A stretch of 7,417 nucleotides of DNA. Source: Verrucomicrobiota bacterium (lineage in GTDB: Bacteria > Verrucomicrobiota > Verrucomicrobiia > Limisphaerales > UBA9464). Shown here piece by piece: positions 4,810 to 7,417 of the stretch. How positions within the stretch are numbered: the first letter of the stretch is position 1; every line of letters starts with the position of its first letter. The stretch spans positions 1-7,417 of the forward strand of contig JAFLEG010000205.1 of the NCBI GenBank assembly GCA_017302195.1, read 5' to 3'. The position numbers were made by a program, and so were the translations under genes. The notes under the pieces were generated by a model. That model saw only the letters and a list, made by a program, of their open reading frames with translations, made no database searches and was not told where the DNA came from.

Positions 4810-7417
4810 ATGTCAGCTATCCGACGCACTTTCGGCCGCTGTCTTGCGGTGCTCGCCGCGACAATGCTCCCCTGTTTGGCGCAGGATCCCAAGGTCTGGC
4901 AGATCGGCGTCGAGAACGTGCCCCCCAGCAGCGATGAATTCGGCGTTCACACCGGGGCCAACGAGGCCCCTCCCGGAGCGCTCGGAGTGATGGACGACGA
5001 TTTCTACACGCAGGGTACCTACCCTTCGGGATTCAACGGTCTCACCTCCCAGCGGGTGCTTTCGGCAGACGAGGCGTCCACCCAGTGGGAGCGGAGCCTG
5101 ACACCTGGGGACCGTACAAACCGGGTCCATTTTGTCCTGAGCAGCGCTCAGGTGTCCACGGATTCCCGAGGCCGCCTGACCATCGGACTGTTCAACGGCA
5201 ACATCACCAGCAATTCCGTCAATCTCGGCTTCGGGGAGCACATCATTGTGGCCAACTTCAGGAATGCCGCCGGGGTGGTCCGCCAGATATCGTCCAATGT
5301 CGTCACCGCCGAGGCCAAGCTGGTGGCGACCTTTTCGATGTCGTACGTGCAGGCGGCTGCCGGACCCAACACGATCGAGATCATACGCCTCGGCCCCAAC
5401 ATTTCCGGCACATCCCAGTACATCCGCTTTGATCATGTGACCGTGGAGGCCGATGCCGGCGGCAACACCCCGCCGGTTGCCGTGGCGGTTCCCACCCAGA
5501 CCATTCCCGAATCCGCCCCGTTCAACCTGGTCCTGCAGACCACGGACACAGACACCCCCGCCAACGAGATCATATACAGCCCCCTCTCAATCCCTTCCGG
5601 ACTGACGTTCCAGAGCACCGGCAACATCATCTGGACCCCCTCAGAAACCCAGGGAGGAGCCTCGTACACGGTGACCTACCGGATGACGGATGATGGCATC
5701 CCAAAGATGATGGCGACGAACTCCTTCACCATCGTCGTGAGCGAGATCAATCGTCCGCCCACCACCACGACCATTTCCGGCACCCAGACCATCAATGAGG
5801 GGAGCGCGTTCAGCATCAATGTGGCGGCCGCCGATCCCGACCTGCCGGCGCAGACCCTTGCCTACAGTGTCGCCTCCGCGCCCGCCGGCCTCGGCGTGTC
5901 GCCCGCCGGTTTGGTGACCTGGACGCCCACGGAGGCGCAGGGACCGTCCACCAACGTGGTCTCCATCCGCATCACCGACTCCGGCGTCCCGCCGCTCTCG
6001 GTGACCAACAACTTCACGGTGCGCGTTCTGGAGGTGGGCACGGCACCCACGCTGACGGATGTTCCCGCCCAATCGGCCAGCGAGGGGACCACCTTCACCT
6101 ACAGTCTGACCGCCTCGGATCCCGATGTGCCGGTAAACACCTTCACCTTTGCCAAGGTCAGCGGCCCGTCCGCGCTGACCGTGGCGGCGAACGGCGTGGT
6201 CACCTGGAACATCCAGGAGGCGGATGCGCCTTCCACCAGCACCGTGGTGGTGAAGGTCACGGACAACGGAAGCCCGACCCGCAGTCACACCAACCAGTTC
6301 AGCCTCACGGCGAACGAGGTGAATCTGGCCCCGGTAATCCCGGCCATCGCCAATCAGATTGTCACCCCTGCAGCACCGCTGGACCTTCAACTGATCGCGA
6401 CGGATCCCGACCTCCCCGCCAACAGCCTCACCTTCGAGCGTATCAGCGGACCGACCGGTCTGACCATCTCCCCCGCGGGACTGGCCGTCTGGACCCCCAC
6501 GCCAGCGCAGATCCCCTCCACGAGCACGGTGGTGTTCCGCGTCACCGACAACGGCATCCCCAACCGGTCCACCACGAATCAGTTCACGGTGATCACAGAG
6601 AGTGTGCAGGCGCGCTACGTGTGGCAGATCGGCGACATCGAGCCGGCCAATTCCACGGCGATGGACGAATTCAGCTCGCACAACAACAACACCCTGCCTC
6701 CCGGAAGCGTCTGGCGGCGTTCCGGGGACCCGGCGTACAGCGCCTCCACCACGTATGTCGCGGACGACGACCACTACATGGCGGGAGTGTACCCCCAGGG
6801 ATTCAACGGCCTGACGGCACCGCTGACGGTCACGCTGGATGAGGACACCCGGGGCTGGGAACGCAACCTGACCGGCTCCGACCGGACCAACCGGCTGCAC
6901 CTGATCCTGACCCAGGACCAGATCATCGGTGCCTCCGCCTTCCGGGTGACCTACGAAATCACCAGCGGCTGGACCAACAACGGAGGTCCTGCGCTCGGCT
7001 TCGGCTCCCACCCCCTGGTGGTGCGGTTCCGGAACGGCAATGGCGTCACAACCACCTTGTCCTCCCGGACTGTCACCACCGCGGAGACCACCATCACGTT
7101 CGTCTTCTCGGCCACCAACGTGCAGGCGACGCTGGGTCCCAACACCCTGGAGTGGGTGAGCAACGTGCCCCAGCCCACGGGCACTTCCTCGGGCGCCACC
7201 TTTGATTATGTGCTGATCGAGGCCGAGGCCTCGGGAAATCCGGCCCCGGTGCCGGTGGGCGTTGGGACGCCGAACATTGACGAGATGGTGGCGTATTCGC
7301 TCACCCTGAATGCGACGGATGCCAGTGTCCCCGCGCAGCAGCTCACCTACACCGTGATCTCCGGTCCGGCCGGATTGACCGTCAGCCCGGCGGGCGCCCT
7401 GAACTGGACCCCGTCCG
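4810..7417 (+). CDS. Large exported modular repeat protein with Ig-like domains, N-terminal 869 residues (partial)
   Basis: The frame is open from the ATG at 4810 to the right edge, so the C-terminus is missing. Residues 1-25 form a Sec signal peptide (MSAIRRTFGRCLAVLAA core, cleavage near LAQ). The mature part is modular. Module A copy 1 is at 29-215, followed by four Ig-like repeats at about 219-313, 314-409, 410-504 and 505-602. Module A copy 2 is at 604-807, and a fifth Ig-like repeat begins at 810. The Ig-like units resemble the putative-Ig He_PIG/cadherin-like class (PF05345), with ATDPDLPA, SPAGL, WTPTxAQ and VTDNGxP signatures. The sequence is rich in Thr, Ser, Asn and Pro and poor in Cys after the signal peptide, as expected for an extracellular stalk. 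A surface adhesin or binding protein is likely; the ligand is unknown. How it is anchored would be decided by the missing C-terminus. It is divergent from DUF1501 with no visible functional link. Confidence 0.92.
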   Translation, partial: MSAIRRTFGRCLAVLAATMLPCLAQDPKVWQIGVENVPPSSDEFGVHTGANEAPPGALGVMDDDFYTQGTYPSGFNGLTSQRVLSADEASTQWERSLTPGDRTNRVHFVLSSAQVSTDSRGRLTIGLFNGNITSNSVNLGFGEHIIVANFRNAAGVVRQISSNVVTAEAKLVATFSMSYVQAAAGPNTIEIIRLGPNISGTSQYIRFDHVTVEADAGGNTPPVAVAVPTQTIPESAPFNLVLQTTDTDTPANEIIYSPLSIPSGLTFQSTGNIIWTPSETQGGASYTVTYRMTDDGIPKMMATNSFTIVVSEINRPPTTTTISGTQTINEGSAFSINVAAADPDLPAQTLAYSVASAPAGLGVSPAGLVTWTPTEAQGPSTNVVSIRITDSGVPPLSVTNNFTVRVLEVGTAPTLTDVPAQSASEGTTFTYSLTASDPDVPVNTFTFAKVSGPSALTVAANGVVTWNIQEADAPSTSTVVVKVTDNGSPTRSHTNQFSLTANEVNLAPVIPAIANQIVTPAAPLDLQLIATDPDLPANSLTFERISGPTGLTISPAGLAVWTPTPAQIPSTSTVVFRVTDNGIPNRSTTNQFTVITESVQARYVWQIGDIEPANSTAMDEFSSHNNNTLPPGSVWRRSGDPAYSASTTYVADDDHYMAGVYPQGFNGLTAPLTVTLDEDTRGWERNLTGSDRTNRLHLILTQDQIIGASAFRVTYEITSGWTNNGGPALGFGSHPLVVRFRNGNGVTTTLSSRTVTTAETTITFVFSATNVQATLGPNTLEWVSNVPQPTGTSSGATFDYVLIEAEASGNPAPVPVGVGTPNIDEMVAYSLTLNATDASVPAQQLTYTVISGPAGLTVSPAGALNWTPS
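4894..5454 (+). repeat. Module A, copy 1 (residues 29-215 of the repeat protein)
   Basis: A region of about 187 residues, probably a beta-sandwich. Its landmarks are VWQIG at 29-33, DDDFY at 62-66, GTYPSGFNGL at 69-78, WERSLTPGDRTNRVHF at 93-108, LGFGEH at 139-144, GPNTIE and a closing VTVEAD. The same ordered blocks recur at 604-807. I do not recognise the module as a named domain. A carbohydrate-binding-like fold is a guess. Confidence 0.75.
5464..5748 (+). repeat. Ig-like repeat 1 (residues 219-313)
   Basis: Begins NTPPVAV and contains IPESAPF, TTDTDTPAN, IPSGLTF, IIWTPSETQG and MTDDGIP, ending TIVVSEI. It is 95 residues long and the most divergent complete unit, with SPAGL replaced by QSTGN. 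Confidence 0.75.
5749..6036 (+). repeat. Ig-like repeat 2 (residues 314-409)
   Basis: Contains INEGSAF, AADPDLPAQTL, APAGLGVSPAGL, VTWTPTEAQGPS and ITDSGVP, ending FTVRVLEV. It is 96 residues long and closest to the family consensus. Confidence 0.8.
6037..6321 (+). repeat. Ig-like repeat 3 (residues 410-504)
   Basis: Contains ASEGTTF, ASDPDVPVNT, SGPSALTV, VTWNIQEADAPS and VTDNGSP, ending FSLTANEV. It is 95 residues long; the usual WTP is WNI here. Confidence 0.8.
6322..6615 (+). repeat. Ig-like repeat 4 (residues 505-602)
   Basis: Contains NLAPVIP, ATDPDLPANSL, SGPTGLTISPAGL, VWTPTPAQIPS and VTDNGIPN, ending FTVITESVQAR. It is 98 residues long and directly abuts the second module A. Confidence 0.8.
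6619..7230 (+). repeat. Module A, copy 2 (residues 604-807 of the repeat protein)
   Basis: Repeats the ordered blocks of copy 1: VWQIG at 604-608, DDDHY at 652-656, GVYPQGFNGL, WERNLTGSDRTNRLHL at 683-698, LGFGSH at 729-734, GPNTLE and a closing VLIEAEA. It is about 17 residues longer than copy 1, mainly from a Ser/Asn/Pro-rich insertion between VWQIG and the DDD block. The copies have clearly diverged, so the duplication looks old. Confidence 0.75.
7237..7417 (+). repeat. Ig-like repeat 5, partial (residues 810-869)
   Basis: Begins NPAPVPV and contains NIDEMVAY, ATDASVPAQQL, SGPAGLTVSPAG and NWTPS before the window ends. It shows that the module A + Ig-array pattern starts again after copy 2. 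Confidence 0.75.

Noticed and set aside
4843..4875. Possible lipobox (MLPC) in the repeat-protein signal peptide
   Set aside because: Pro at -1 does not fit the [LVI][ASTVI][GAS]C consensus. Signal peptidase I cleavage near LAQ is more likely.
4533..4892. Minus-strand 119-codon open frame just upstream of and in frame with DUF1501
   Set aside because: It overlaps the start and signal peptide of the divergent repeat protein, has no recognisable domain, and ends at a TGA before the Tat signal of DUF1501. I read it as non-coding promoter DNA, not a split N-terminus.
5641..7011. Minus-strand open frame of 456 codons opposite the repeat protein
   Set aside because: It is a Gly/Arg/His/Val-rich shadow of the plus-strand Ig-like repeats. 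Its apparent repetitiveness mirrors the sense repeats.
1..7417. CRISPR arrays, tRNA or rRNA genes, insertion sequences, integrase or toxin-antitoxin genes
   Set aside because: No direct-repeat/spacer pattern, cloverleaf, transposase motif or small paired ORFs were seen on either strand.

Overview
The window is GC-rich DNA that looks like a chromosomal segment of a PVC-superphylum bacterium, most likely a member of the Verrucomicrobiota. Two gene families support this. One is a large secreted beta-propeller/HEAT protein of the kind called 'PVC-type heme-binding CxxCH' or 'putative membrane-bound dehydrogenase'. The other is a Tat-exported DUF1501 protein. Both are expanded in Planctomycetes and Verrucomicrobia. 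I cannot assign a genus from the sequence alone.

Layout: three genes lie on the minus strand, read right to left. They are a DUF1501 protein (4520 to 3039), a short-chain dehydrogenase/reductase resembling fructuronate reductase/D-mannonate oxidoreductase (2862 to 2056), and the N-terminal 608 residues of the PVC-type heme protein (1825 to 1, running off the left edge). Divergent from them, a plus-strand gene starts at 4810 and runs off the right edge. It encodes a large exported repeat protein. The gap at 2863-3038 holds an inverted pair of short GC-rich repeats that looks like a REPIN-type dispersed element. The gap at 1826-2055 holds several short perfect hairpins. The 289-bp gap at 4521-4809 is the divergent regulatory region and contains an 8-C tract.

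How the genes may work together: the propeller/heme protein and the SDR are both oxidoreductase-type families. The SDR's closest resemblance is to sugar-acid (hexuronate) metabolism, so a periplasmic-plus-cytoplasmic carbohydrate oxidation theme is plausible but not shown. The gaps of 176 and 230 bp, both filled with structured sequence, argue against a single tightly coupled operon. The divergent repeat protein looks like a surface or extracellular adhesin/binding protein and need not be functionally linked.

The most interesting item is in that repeat protein. A module of about 190-205 residues occurs twice, at residues 29-215 and 604-807. The copies share blocks such as VWQIG, DDDxYxxGxYPxGFNGL, WERxLTxxDRTNRxH and LGFGxH. 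They are separated by four Ig-like repeats of about 95 residues, and a fifth Ig-like repeat begins after the second copy. I do not recognise the module as a named domain. I saw no CRISPR array, tRNA, rRNA, insertion sequence or defence system.
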